Shown: piece after piece, positions 1-9,903 of the stretch | How positions within the stretch are numbered: the first letter of the stretch is position 1 | How the letters are laid out: each line of letters begins with the position of its first letter | Assembly: GCA_024236015.1 (NCBI GenBank) | Contig: JACKLK010000009.1 | Coordinates: 186,001-250,000, forward strand | Origin: Rhodoferax sp. | Lineage (GTDB): Bacteria > Pseudomonadota > Gammaproteobacteria > Burkholderiales > Burkholderiaceae_C | Direction of reading: 5' to 3' | Length of the DNA stretch: 64,000 bases | Position numbers and translations under genes: made by a program | The notes under the pieces: generated by a model | What the model was told of the DNA's origin: nothing | The model's database searches: none | The model's input: only the letters and a program-made list of their open reading frames with translations

Positions 1-146
1 CGACTGGATGCGGCGGCTCATGCGCGACACGGTATCACATTCAGTTATCGACGATTGCGTGAATACCATTTGCGCTGATGTCCATCCGATGCGACTATGC
101 CCGGCAGATCGTCACAGGACGGTCCTGGAAACTCAGGAGACACACC

Positions 147-1697
147 ATGCAGATGAAGTCAATGGTCAGTGGCGCCTTGGCCCTGGCGTGCCTGGCGCCG
201 GCCGCGATGGCGCAGACCCTCAAGATCGGCCTGGCCGCATCACCGACCTCGGTCGATCCCCAGTTCTACGTTATCGGCTCCAACAGCGCGCTGGCACGCA
301 ACGTGTTCGACGGCCTGGTCAACCAAGACGACCGGCAGCAGATCCGACCGGCCCTGGCGAAGAGCTGGAAAGCCGTCGACGACAAGACCTGGGAGTTCCA
401 GTTGCGCGAAGGCGTGACGTTCCACGACGGCTCGGCACTCGATCCGCAGGACGTGATCGCCAGCCTGGCCCGGGTCAAGCTTGCCGCGACGAACAGCCCC
501 AGTTCGTTCGTCGCCTACGTCAAGGGCATCGAATCGGTCACCGCTGCGGGCCCGATGACCGTGCGCATCAAGACCGAAGCGCCGATGCCGTTGCTGCCCA
601 ACGACATGTCCCGCATCGCGATCCTGCCCTCCGAGCACGGTCAGACCCCGACCGCGACGCTGAACGCGGGCACCGGCGTGATCGGCACCGGCCCCTACCG
701 CTTCAGCGCCTGGACGCCAGGCAACGAGATCAAGCTCGCGCGCTTCGACAAGTACTGGGGCAACGCGCCGCCATGGAGCGATGTCACCATGCGCGTCTTC
801 ACCGACGCCAATGCGCGCGTCGCCGCGCTGCTCGCCGGTGACGTGGACGTGATCGAGGCGGTGCCCAGTTCCAGCGTGCAGACGCTGAAGAAGAATCCGG
901 CAATCAACGTGGTCTCGCTGGAGAGCAACCGGGTGATGTACCTGCACATGGACCAGGATCGCGAGGTGTCCCCGTTCGCCGCCGGGCCCGATGGCAAGAA
1001 CCCGCTGCGCAACGCCAAGGTCCGCAAGGCCATCTCGATGGCGATCGCCCGCGAAGCCATCGTGCAACGAGTCATGGAGGGCCTGGGCGTGCCAGCCGGG
1101 CAACTGGTGCCCAAGGGGTACTTCGGCTTCGTGCCAGACCTGCCGGTCGAACCCTACAACCCGGAGAAGGCCAAGGCGCTGCTGGCCGAGGCCGGTTACC
1201 CGAACGGCTTCACGCTGACCTTCCACGCGTCGAACGACCGATATCCGAACGACAGCCTGGTGGCGCAGGCGATCGGCCAGATGCTGACGCGCATCGGCAT
1301 CAAGACCTCGATCGTGACCCTGCCAGCCAGCGTCTACTTCTCACGTGCCTCCAAGCTCGAGTTCAGCTTCATCATGGGCGGCGCAGCCGTCGAGACCGGC
1401 GAGGCGTCCGGCGTGCTCGGGCCCCTGCTCGAGACGCACAGCCCGACGTCCGGCCAGGGCAATCGCGGACGGTATTCGTCCAAGGCCTTCGACGAAGCCC
1501 TGCAGTCGGCGCGCGCGACGGTCGACGCCGACGCACGCCAGAACCTGCTGCAGAAGGCCTCGCGCATCGCGATGACGGACCTGGGCGTGATCCCGGTGTT
1601 CTACCTGGCCAACACCTGGGCCGTGCGCAGCGGTTTGCGGATCGACGGCCGCACCGACGGCTACACCCTGGCCCAGGACGTACGGCCCGCGAAATGA
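147..1697 (+). CDS. ABC transporter periplasmic solute-binding protein (SBP_bac_5, peptide type)
   Basis: This protein captures a peptide-like solute in the periplasm and hands it to the permeases encoded downstream. It is 516 residues, normal for the family. Residues 1-22 form a signal peptide with a likely cut after AMA, before QTLKIG. The family pattern WEFQLREGVTFHDG lies near residue 80. ATG 147 is chosen because aggaga at 134-139 precedes it and it begins the signal peptide; the open frame from 78 only adds non-signal residues. It heads a five-component transporter operon with an embedded nucleoside hydrolase. The family is clear, the ligand is not. Confidence 0.93.
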   Translation: MQMKSMVSGALALACLAPAAMAQTLKIGLAASPTSVDPQFYVIGSNSALARNVFDGLVNQDDRQQIRPALAKSWKAVDDKTWEFQLREGVTFHDGSALDPQDVIASLARVKLAATNSPSSFVAYVKGIESVTAAGPMTVRIKTEAPMPLLPNDMSRIAILPSEHGQTPTATLNAGTGVIGTGPYRFSAWTPGNEIKLARFDKYWGNAPPWSDVTMRVFTDANARVAALLAGDVDVIEAVPSSSVQTLKKNPAINVVSLESNRVMYLHMDQDREVSPFAAGPDGKNPLRNAKVRKAISMAIAREAIVQRVMEGLGVPAGQLVPKGYFGFVPDLPVEPYNPEKAKALLAEAGYPNGFTLTFHASNDRYPNDSLVAQAIGQMLTRIGIKTSIVTLPASVYFSRASKLEFSFIMGGAAVETGEASGVLGPLLETHSPTSGQGNRGRYSSKAFDEALQSARATVDADARQNLLQKASRIAMTDLGVIPVFYLANTWAVRSGLRIDGRTDGYTLAQDVRPAK

Positions 1698-1758
1698 TGC
1701 ACGGACAGCGCAACGGCACGCAGGCCGACCGCAGCAGTGCCGCTCACCGGGGACGACC

Positions 1759-2715
1759 ATGACCACGCAGCCGTTGCCCATCATCATCGACTGCGACCCC
1801 GGTGTCGACGACAGCATCGGCATCCTGCTGGCGCTCGGTTCGCCCGAACTCGAGGTCCGCGCGGTCACCACGGTCAACGGAAACGTGCCGGTGGCCACCG
1901 GCACGTCGAATGCGCTCAGGATCCTGGAACTGGCGGGGCGCAGCGACATCGGCGTGTATCGCGGCTGCGACCGCGCCTTGCTGAACAAGCCGCTGGCCGG
2001 CAAGTTCCACGGTCCGAACGGCCTCGCCGGCCTGCAGCTTCCCGAGCCCGAGACCAATGCATCCACGCAACACGCAGTGGACCGCATGGCGCAGGAACTT
2101 CGCCGCGCCGGCGAGCAGGGAACCCGGCTCACCATCTGCACCCTGGGGCCGATGACCAACCTGGCGCTGCTGCTGCGCCTGCATCCCGAGCTGGCGGCCC
2201 ATGTCGACCGCGTCGTGTCGATGGGAGGCGCCTTCCGCATACCCGGCAACCGGGCCCTGACCGCCGAGTTCAACATCCTGGCCGATCCGCACGCGGCCCA
2301 GGTCGTGTATTCCGCCGGTCTGCAGACGGTGCTGATTCCGCTCGACGCCACCCACCAGGCGATGACGACGCCGCAACGCGTCGCGGCCATGAGCGGGCCT
2401 GGCCGCGTGGGCCAGGCGGTCGGCCAGATGCTGGCGCACTGGGACCGCAACGACGTCCAGCGCTACGGCGCCCGTGGCGGGCCGCTGCACGACCCGCTGG
2501 TGATCGCGTTCCTGGTCGCGCCCGCATTGTTCGAAACCAGCCCGGCCCACGTGTTCGTCGAGCACGGCAACTCCCTGTGCCAGGGCCAGACCGTTGCGGA
2601 CTGGTACAACCAGAGCGGCGAACCGGCCGACGCGCAGATCGTCACCCGCATCGACGCCGACGGCATCTTCGCGTTGTTCGCAAAGCGGCTGCAGCGCCTG
2701 GACCCGGCCACGTGA
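1759..2715 (+). CDS. Inosine-uridine preferring nucleoside hydrolase family protein
   Basis: Enzymes of this family cleave the N-glycosidic bond of ribonucleosides to base and ribose. The 318-residue protein has the N-terminal calcium/ribose-binding signature DCDPGVDD (about residues 12-19), then TLGPMTNLALLL and EFNILADPHAA, all typical of IunH proteins. It has no signal peptide, so it should be cytoplasmic. It lies between the binding protein and the first permease of the ABC transporter, all on one strand with short gaps. This suggests the transporter brings in a nucleoside or a nucleoside-containing compound, which is inference. The exact nucleoside preference cannot be read from sequence. 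Confidence 0.92.
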   Translation: MTTQPLPIIIDCDPGVDDSIGILLALGSPELEVRAVTTVNGNVPVATGTSNALRILELAGRSDIGVYRGCDRALLNKPLAGKFHGPNGLAGLQLPEPETNASTQHAVDRMAQELRRAGEQGTRLTICTLGPMTNLALLLRLHPELAAHVDRVVSMGGAFRIPGNRALTAEFNILADPHAAQVVYSAGLQTVLIPLDATHQAMTTPQRVAAMSGPGRVGQAVGQMLAHWDRNDVQRYGARGGPLHDPLVIAFLVAPALFETSPAHVFVEHGNSLCQGQTVADWYNQSGEPADAQIVTRIDADGIFALFAKRLQRLDPAT

Positions 2716-2752
2716 CCGTCACCGGACAGCCGTCGCCGCGAAGGAGCCTCTC

Positions 2753-3727
2753 GTGACCGCCTACATCATGCGTCGTGTCGGCCAGGCGCTGCTCACCCTG
2801 CTGGTGATGTCGGCGCTGGTGTTCTCGGGTGTGTACCTGATCGGCAACCCAGTCGACGTGATGATCTCGGCGACGGCCACGCCGCAGGAACGGCTCGAGA
2901 TCATCTCCCGCATGGGGCTGGACCAGCCGGTATGGATGCAATATGGGACCTTCCTGAAGAACGCGCTGGTCGGCGACCTGGGCAACTCCTTCCTGTACAA
3001 CCGGCCGGCCTTCGACCTGATCGCCGAACGCATCCCGGCCACGCTGGAACTGGCCATCTTCGCCTTGCTGCTGGCGGTGCTGCTCGGCATCCCGCTGGGC
3101 ATTGTGGCCGGTTTGCACCCCAAGGCCGCCAGTTCGCGCGGCATCATGGCCTTGTCCATCCTCGGCTTCAGCCTGCCGACCTTCTGGGTCGGCTTGATCA
3201 TGATCATGGTGTTCAGCATCCAGCTCGGATGGCTGCCGGCGTCGGGCCGGGGCGAAACCGTGTCGGTGCTCGGGCTGCAGACCAGCCTGCTGACACTCGA
3301 TGGCTTGGCCCACCTGGCACTGCCGGCGCTCAACCTGGCGCTGTTCAAGATATCGCTCGTGATCCGGCTGACCCGGGCCGGCGTGACCGAGGCGCTACAT
3401 GCCGAATACGTGCGATTCGCGCGCGCCAAGGGCATTTCGGAAACCCGCATCGTGACGGTGCACGTGCTCAAGAACATCCTGATTCCCTTGATCACCGTGC
3501 TCGGCCTGGAGTTCGGCTCGCTGATCGCCTTCGCCGTCGTCACGGAGACCATCTTCGCCTGGCCGGGCATGGGCAAGCTGATCATCGACGCGATCGCCAT
3601 CCTGGACCGGCCGGTGATCCTGGCCTACCTGATGATCACCGTGTTGTTGTTCACGATGATCAACCTGGTGGTCGACATCCTGTACTCGCTGGTGGATCCG
3701 CGGGTGAACATCGAAGGAGGCACCTGA
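2753..3727 (+). CDS. ABC transporter permease, DppB/OppB type
   Basis: This is one of two inner-membrane channel subunits of the importer. The 324-residue protein starts with GTG 2753, preceded by aaggag at 2741-2746; the open frame extends upstream without a plausible start. An N-terminal membrane helix (residues about 9-30) is followed by several hydrophobic segments. The cytoplasmic EAA loop that docks on the ATPase is seen as EYVRFARAKGISETRI. The C-terminus has the family ending VDILYSLVDPRV. Its TGA overlaps the ATG of the second permease by one base, so the pair is translationally coupled. Confidence 0.92.
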   Translation: MTAYIMRRVGQALLTLLVMSALVFSGVYLIGNPVDVMISATATPQERLEIISRMGLDQPVWMQYGTFLKNALVGDLGNSFLYNRPAFDLIAERIPATLELAIFALLLAVLLGIPLGIVAGLHPKAASSRGIMALSILGFSLPTFWVGLIMIMVFSIQLGWLPASGRGETVSVLGLQTSLLTLDGLAHLALPALNLALFKISLVIRLTRAGVTEALHAEYVRFARAKGISETRIVTVHVLKNILIPLITVLGLEFGSLIAFAVVTETIFAWPGMGKLIIDAIAILDRPVILAYLMITVLLFTMINLVVDILYSLVDPRVNIEGGT

Positions 3728-4665
3728 TGTCCACTGCCGCAAACCAGTCGGCCGCGCCGCGGCATGACGACGACGAACTGCCGGTCGCGCCGGCCGTCCA
3801 CCCGGCGCTGCGCATCGTGCGCGGCCTGCTGACCGACGCGCTGGGCCTGACCGGCGCCTCCATCGTGCTGGTCATCGTGGTGTGCGCGCTGCTGGCGCCG
3901 GTGCTGGCTCCCCAGGACCCGTACGACCTGGGCCAGCTCGACATCATGGCCAACCGCATGCCGCCCGGCAGCGAATCGTTCTCCGGCATGACCTTCCTGC
4001 TGGGCACGGACGACCAGGGCCGCGACATGTTCAGCGCGATACTGTATGGCCTGCGCACCAGCCTGTTCGTTGGTGTGAGCAGCGCGTTCATCGCGCTGCT
4101 GATCGGCACCTCGCTGGGTTTGCTCAGCGCCTACCTGCGCGGCCCGGTCGACGCGGTCATCATGCGCATCGTCGACATGCAACTGAGTTTTCCGCCCATC
4201 CTGATCGCATTGATCCTGCTGGCCGTGCTGGGCCAGGGCGTGGACAAGATCATCATCGCGCTGGTCGTGACCCAGTGGGCCTATTACGCGCGCACCGTGC
4301 GGGGATCGGCGCTGGTCGAGCGTGGCCGCTCCTACGTCGACGCGGCGCGTTGCCTGGCACTGCCGGGCTGGAAGCTGATGTTCCAGCACATCCTGCCCAA
4401 CTGCCTGTCGCCCGTCATCGTCGTGGCCACGATGCGGGTGGCCTACGCGATCAGCCTGGAGGCGACCTTGTCGTTCCTGGGCATCGGGCTGCCGGTCACC
4501 GAACCGTCGCTGGGGCTGCTGATCTCGAACGGCTTCAAGTACCTGATGTCCGGGCAATACTGGATCTCGATCTTCCCCGGCCTGGCGCTGCTGCTGCTGA
4601 TCGTCGGCATCAACCTGGTCGGTGACAGGCTGCGCGACGTGCTCAACCCCAAGCTGGCGAACTGA
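3727..4665 (+). CDS. ABC transporter permease, DppC/OppC type
   Basis: This is the second channel subunit and partner of the upstream permease. The 312-residue protein has an N-terminal extension of about 40 polar residues, a first membrane helix near 45-65, the periplasmic segment LGTDDQGRDMFS characteristic of DppC, and an EAA loop SYVDAARCLALPGWKL. The start at ATG 3727 overlaps the previous stop and has ggaggc just upstream. It ends with the family motif GDRLRDVLNPK. The next gene, an ATPase, begins 7 bases downstream. Confidence 0.92.
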   Translation: MSTAANQSAAPRHDDDELPVAPAVHPALRIVRGLLTDALGLTGASIVLVIVVCALLAPVLAPQDPYDLGQLDIMANRMPPGSESFSGMTFLLGTDDQGRDMFSAILYGLRTSLFVGVSSAFIALLIGTSLGLLSAYLRGPVDAVIMRIVDMQLSFPPILIALILLAVLGQGVDKIIIALVVTQWAYYARTVRGSALVERGRSYVDAARCLALPGWKLMFQHILPNCLSPVIVVATMRVAYAISLEATLSFLGIGLPVTEPSLGLLISNGFKYLMSGQYWISIFPGLALLLLIVGINLVGDRLRDVLNPKLAN

Positions 4666-4672
4666 GGAAGAC

Positions 4673-5658
4673 ATGGGCACCGCGCAAAACGTTCTCGAGG
4701 TCGAGCAGCTGGAAACCGTGTTCGACACGCCGCGCGGCCCGGTGGCCGCGGTGCGCGACTTGTCATTGACGGTCGGGCGCGGCGAAATCGTCGGCCTGGT
4801 CGGCGAGTCCGGCTCCGGCAAGTCGGTGACCGGCTTGTCCATCATGGGGTTGCTCGATCGGCCCGGGCGCGTCGCCGCAGGCCGCATCCTGCTCGGCGGC
4901 GAAGACTTGCGCGCCGCCAGTGCCGCGCGCTTGCGCCAGTTGCGCGGCAACCGCATGGCCATGGTGTTCCAGGACCCGATGATGACGCTCAACCCGGTGC
5001 TGCGCATCGACACGCAGATGATCGAGGCCGTCACCGCCCACGATCCGGGGATCAGCCGCCGCGCGGCGCGCGAGCGCTGCCGGGATGCGCTGGGCATGGT
5101 CGGCATCCCGTCCCCGGACGAGCGGCTGACGGCGTATCCGCACCAGTTCTCCGGCGGCATGCGCCAGCGGGTGACGATCGCGATCGCGATGCTGAACCAG
5201 CCCGACCTGATCATCGCCGACGAACCGACGACGGCGCTGGACGTCACGATCCAGGCCCAGATCCTGTCGGAAATGCAGAATTTGTGCCGTGAACGCGGCA
5301 CCGCGCTGATCTGGATCACGCACGACCTGACCGTCGTCGCTGGGCTGACCGACCGCATCTACGTGATGTATGCCGGCAGCGTGGTCGAGCAGGGTCCGGT
5401 CGACGACATCCTCGACACGCCGCGGCATCCCTACACGCACGGCTTGATCGGCTCGATTCCTTCCGCCAACATACCGGGCCAGCGGCTGTACCAGATACCC
5501 GGCATGACACCGCCGATCGACCGCATGCCCAGGGGTTGCCGCTTCCGGCCGCGTTGCCCCAACGCGCAGCCGCTGTGCCAGGAGCCGGTGGCGCTGCGCG
5601 AGATCGGTGCGGGGCGCCAGCTGCGCTGCAATTTCCCGATGCCATCGCAGGACACGCC

Positions 5659-5662
<4 letters not shown>
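4673..5662 (+). CDS. ABC transporter ATP-binding protein, DppD/OppD type
   Basis: This ATPase subunit drives import. The 329-residue protein has Walker A GESGSGKS near residue 44, the signature FSGGMRQRV near 160 and Walker B LIIADEPTTALDV near 180. The C-terminal oligopeptide-transporter extension contains a CRFRPRCPNAQPLC cysteine motif, which in relatives can bind an iron-sulfur cluster. ATG 4673 is chosen because it follows gaggaag at 4664-4670; the frame from 4622 would overlap the permease. The stop overlaps the next ATPase start in an ATGA. Confidence 0.92.
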
Positions 5663-6672
<1,010 letters not shown>

Positions 6673-6910
6673 GCCGTCCCTGCGCCTTGGCGCTGGCTGC
6701 GCGGGAAGCGGTGGCACCGCCACGCGCCGGATTTCGGCCGCTACCTTCAATGCCTATCCGCGAACGCCCGCATGTGGAACATCGCATGCGCCGGCCGGTA
6801 ATGCAGTTCCGACGCGACTGAACACGCGCGCTGCGCGAGGCACCCGCCCTGCATGCAGTCGTTGCCTTGCGAGGAGTGCAGATGCGCGGCGCGTTCGCGT
6901 CCAGAGAAAT

Positions 6911-6933
6911 GTAAGCCAATCAACAGCTTACAA
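6911..6933. repeat. Inverted repeat next to the tRNA-like end
   Basis: TGTAAGC (6911-6917) and GCTTACA (6927-6933) form a 7-bp stem around a 9-base loop. It lies 6 bases from the tRNA-like 3' end. On the minus strand it could end transcription of a former tRNA, or be an arm or core site for a recombinase. Confidence 0.5.
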
Positions 6934-6939
6934 AACTAT

Positions 6940-6958
6940 GGAGCGGGATGCGGGAACA
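6940..6958 (-). other. tRNA 3'-end-like sequence, candidate att site
   Basis: On the minus strand this reads GTTCCCGCATCCCGCTCCA. That resembles the T-arm and acceptor end of a tRNA-Gly, the usual integration target of ICEclc-type elements. No complete tRNA precedes it on that strand, so it would be the short copy left at the far end of an integrated island. Immediately past the CCA lies the inverted repeat GTAAGC-N9-GCTTAC. An ICE core is present in the window, which makes this plausible, but the opposite end is not visible. Confidence 0.4.
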
Positions 6959-6971
6959 TTGCCGGACACCC

Positions 6972-6997
6972 AACCCGTTGATTGACAACGGGTTTTT
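6972..6997 (+). terminator. Rho-independent terminator
   Basis: AACCCGTTG (6972-6980) pairs perfectly with CAACGGGTT (6986-6994) across a 5-base loop and is followed by a short T run. It faces rightward transcription, such as read-through from the transporter operon about 300 bases upstream. Confidence 0.75.
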
Positions 6998-7103
6998 CAA
7001 ATTCCAAAGGTGGAATTAGGCCACAGTTTGTACCAGTCGGCGAAGGTAGTCAACGAAGAGCGTCCACCGAGCGCTCTGGACAGCCACTCGCAGCCAGCGA
7101 CGT

Positions 7104-8030
7104 TCAGCGACCCACGGCGCTGGGGGGCGGGTCTTCATCGGCTCTCGTGGTCATGCTCATGACCCGCCCGATCAGCCGCTTCATGGGTTCCGACGGCTCG
7201 CCCTGCCGTCGCAGAAGGTAGGTCGTCAGCGTCGGTGGCGTGGCGCCGGCCAGCGGCCGGATCGCGATGTCCGGGCGCTGCAGGGTCTGCACCTGGGAGC
7301 CGATCGCGAAGCCGATGCCGTAGCCCGCGCCCACCAGCGTCAGCATCACGCCCAGGCTGCTCACCCGGTCGGCCACCTTCGGGGGCACCGGCGCGCCTTC
7401 GAGCACCGCCTGGATCTGGTCGTGACAGCCCGAGCCCGCGTCCGGGTGGCACAGCACCAGCGGGTACTTCAGTGCGTCTTCCAGCCGCACCTGCGCGTGG
7501 GCCAGCAGCGGGTGGCGCGCCGGCACGATCACCGATACCGGGTCGGTCCACGCGGCTTCCGCCAGGAGCCCGTCGTTGACCGCATCGGACAACGCAAAGC
7601 CGATGTCCAGCAGGTCGGTGTGCAGGCCCTTGAGCTGCTGCGAGAACGGCAGCTCGAAGACGCGGATGCCCAGCTCGGGCTCCTCTTCTCGGCTGCGCGC
7701 CAGCAGCGAGGCGATGCGCGGCTGGGCCAGGCTGTCGCAGATGGCGATGCGCAGGAAGCCCTGGTAGCCCTGCGCCGCACCCTTGGTGGCCTGGATGGCG
7801 TGATCGACCGTGGCAAGGACGCGGCGCGCTTCACCTAGCAGCACCTGGCCGGCCCAGGTCAGGCGCATCTGGCGGGCGCTGCGGTCGAACAACTGCACGT
7901 CGAGCAGGCGCTCCAGGTCGCGCATCGCCCGCGACAGCGGCGATTGGTCCATGTCCAGGCGTTCGGCCGCGCGGGCCAGGTGCAGTTCTTCGGCTACGGC
8001 GACGAAGTAGCGCAGGCTCTTGAATTCCAT
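7104..8030 (-). CDS. LysR-family transcriptional regulator
   Basis: This 308-residue regulator has an N-terminal winged helix-turn-helix (FKSLRYFVAVAEELHLARAA through SPLSRAMRDLER, residues 2-60) and a C-terminal effector-binding domain. ATG 8030 is chosen because it begins the canonical LysR N-terminus; the frame extends to 8339 with non-family sequence. No catabolic gene is directly divergent from it, so its target is unclear. It is co-linear in sequence with the second LysR protein at 37175, sharing MLTLV-AGYG and LTTYLLR, which hints that both belong to the island. Confidence 0.9.
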   Translation of the reverse strand: MEFKSLRYFVAVAEELHLARAAERLDMDQSPLSRAMRDLERLLDVQLFDRSARQMRLTWAGQVLLGEARRVLATVDHAIQATKGAAQGYQGFLRIAICDSLAQPRIASLLARSREEEPELGIRVFELPFSQQLKGLHTDLLDIGFALSDAVNDGLLAEAAWTDPVSVIVPARHPLLAHAQVRLEDALKYPLVLCHPDAGSGCHDQIQAVLEGAPVPPKVADRVSSLGVMLTLVGAGYGIGFAIGSQVQTLQRPDIAIRPLAGATPPTLTTYLLRRQGEPSEPMKRLIGRVMSMTTRADEDPPPSAVGR

Positions 8031-8959
8031 GGCAGTCCCCTGGTAATGTTGTTCTCGCTCCGCCAAGCTTGGCTGCATCGGTTCTTCTCGACTCGCATGG
8101 CAGTTCTTCGGCCTGTTTGTCGAAGGCCTCTGCGCGGTCGGTTGCGGCTGCGTGGCGGTGCGCTGCAGCTCGGCGCGCAGCAGAAGCACTCCGCCGTGGT
8201 CGGGTCGCGCGCGCCAAGGCCAGCTAGTCCCTCGGACTAACACGCGGGCTTTCGAAGCCCCTGATCGAAAAATCGACGGCGGTGGCCGCATCGGCGGCAT
8301 ATGAACCAATGCCCCTGAAGCCATCCTGAAGCAATTCACCGGGCTGGACTAGACGGCTTTGGCCCCCGGCATGACACCCAACCCCCACGACCAACAACCC
8401 TGTAGAAGCGAGCTGCTACAGCACGCGGTACCCACGACGTGGTGTCGAGCACTACCGGCACGCCGCGCACGACGAAAGGAGCCGGACACGGCGTCTGCGC
8501 TCAGCGACACGTTGGCTCCCCCTATGGCGTGCATGCTCTGACTTAACCAGATCGAGCGCTCTTTGGGCTGATCACAAGACCATCCGTCGCCGCTCCTTCA
8601 AAAGCGTCAAACAACTCGTGCAGCACATCGTCTGTTTCGGCTCTGTCTACAGTACCAACTGCCGGCCCTCCGTCGCACGACGTTTCCAGATCCCGCAGCA
8701 ACTGCGTTCTGATTGAACCTTACAAGCCAAACCACTGGCACTCCTTAGCGCTAGGACGCTCCGACTTCTTGTACGCACTGCGAAGCCTCGCAAACCCCGG
8801 CATGCAACTTCACCGGGGCCGTCCAATGAGAGCCATACACGCGAATCGCAAGCCCCTGGCCTATAAGGGCGAGACTCAAACCATCTACTAACCATAGGGG
8901 AGGGAAGCCCCTGACTACAATGCTGCTAGTAGGCAGAATTGATAGACGTTGTCGGGTGC
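8031..8959. other. Intergenic region with transposase debris
   Basis: This 929-base stretch lies between the leftward LysR gene and the end of the leftward etf operon. The only recognisable content is a degraded transposase fragment at 8545-8682. Short open frames elsewhere have no family resemblance and are left out. Confidence 0.65.
8545..8682 (+). pseudogene. IS630-family transposase C-terminal remnant
   Basis: Reading from 8545 gives NQIERSFG. After a frameshift, reading from 8570 gives DHKTIRRRSFKSVKQLVQHI and then YSTNCRPSVARR. IS630-type transposases end with a segment of the form NQVERWFGLIT, then K-IRRGSF-SVK-L---I, then YN-N-RPF-W. The two pieces lie in different frames and the conserved W is lost, so this is a dead 3' fragment. 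No terminal repeats or intact element are visible. It sits just outside the end of the catabolic operon. Confidence 0.65.
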
Positions 8960-9892
8960 TCATAGTTCACGAACAAGTTCCGGTACCGCCACGAACAAAT
9001 CGGCCTCCAGGCCATAGTCGGCCACCGAGAAGATCGGGGCCTCGGGGTCCTTGTTGATCGCCACGATCACCTTCGAATCCTTCATGCCCGCCAGGTGCTG
9101 GATCGCCCCCGAGATGCCGGCAGCGATGTAGAGCTGTGGCGCCACGATCTTGCCCGTCTGCCCCACCTGCCAGTCGTTGGGCGCGTAGCCCGCGTCCACC
9201 GCCGCCCGGCTCGCCCCCAGCGCCGCCCCCAGCTTGTCGGCCAGCGGCGTCATCACCTCGTTGAACTTCTCCGCACTGCCCAGCGCACGCCCACCGGAGA
9301 CGATGATCTTGGCCGCCGTGAGCTCGGGCCGGTCGCTCTTGGCGATCTCGCTGCCCACGAAGCTGCTCTTGCCCTCGTCGGCCGCTGCCGTGGCAGTTTC
9401 CACTGCCGCACTGCCCCCGCTGGCCGCAGCCGGATCAAAGCCGGTGGTGCGCACCGTGATGACCTTCTTCTCATCGCTCGCCTGCACCGTGGCAATGGCG
9501 TTGCCGGCGTAGATCGGGCGCTCGAAGGTGTCGGCGCTGACCACCTTGGTGATGTCGGAGACCTGGCCCACGTCCAGCGCTGCGGCCACGCGCGGGGCGA
9601 TGTTCTTGCCCGAAGCCGTGGCGGGGAAGAGGATGTGGCTGTAGCCCGGGGCCAGCGCCAGCACCTGGGCGGCCACGTTCTCGGCCAGCCCGTGTTCGAA
9701 GCCGGGCGCATCGGCGTGGATCACCTTGGCCACGCCGGCGATCTGGGCCGCGGCCTTGGCGGCCTCGCCTGCGTTGTGGCCGGCCACCAGGACGTGCACG
9801 TCACCGCCACATTGGGCGGCGGCAGCGACGGTGTTGAGCGTGGCGCCCTTGATGGAGGCGTTGTCGTGTTCTGCAATAACGAGTGCGGTCAT
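8960..9892 (-). CDS. etfA: Electron transfer flavoprotein alpha subunit
   Basis: EtfA and EtfB form the soluble FAD protein that takes electrons from acyl-CoA dehydrogenases and passes them to ETF:quinone oxidoreductase. The 310-residue protein has the C-terminal FAD domain with IIVSGGRALGS, VGQTGKIVAPQLYIAAGISG and IQHLAGMKDSKVIVAINKD, all diagnostic. ATG 9892 is chosen; the frame continues upstream inside etfB without a better start. It lies 11 bases after etfB and is the last gene of the leftward operon, fitting the acyl-CoA dehydrogenases encoded there. Confidence 0.95.
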   Translation of the reverse strand: MTALVIAEHDNASIKGATLNTVAAAAQCGGDVHVLVAGHNAGEAAKAAAQIAGVAKVIHADAPGFEHGLAENVAAQVLALAPGYSHILFPATASGKNIAPRVAAALDVGQVSDITKVVSADTFERPIYAGNAIATVQASDEKKVITVRTTGFDPAAASGGSAAVETATAAADEGKSSFVGSEIAKSDRPELTAAKIIVSGGRALGSAEKFNEVMTPLADKLGAALGASRAAVDAGYAPNDWQVGQTGKIVAPQLYIAAGISGAIQHLAGMKDSKVIVAINKDPEAPIFSVADYGLEADLFVAVPELVREL

Positions 9893-9903
9893 TTGTTCTG
9901 TCC

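Larger units (their letters stand above)
6673..7103. other. Intergenic region with possible island boundary
   Basis: This 431-base stretch separates the transporter operon from the leftward LysR gene. I see no gene. It holds, in order, an inverted repeat (6911-6933), a tRNA-3'-end-like 19-mer (6940-6958), a terminator-like hairpin (6972-6997), and a weaker inverted repeat AATTCC/GGAATT around 6999-7017. Confidence 0.7.

Noticed and set aside
8..841. 277-residue plus-strand open frame overlapping the binding protein gene
   Set aside because: It runs in another frame over a clear SBP_bac_5 gene and has arginine/proline-rich, non-family sequence typical of high-GC shadow frames.
3625..5358. 577-residue minus-strand open frame
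   Set aside because: It is antisense to the permease and ATPase genes, with low-complexity composition and no domain signature.
6940..6958. Complete tRNA-Gly gene
   Set aside because: Only the acceptor and T-arm end is present. The sequence upstream on the minus strand is a hairpin, not D- or anticodon arms.
8349..8541. Short open frames near 8.4 kb
   Set aside because: Both strands give roughly 60-residue frames without an RBS, family match or conserved composition; the region is IS debris.
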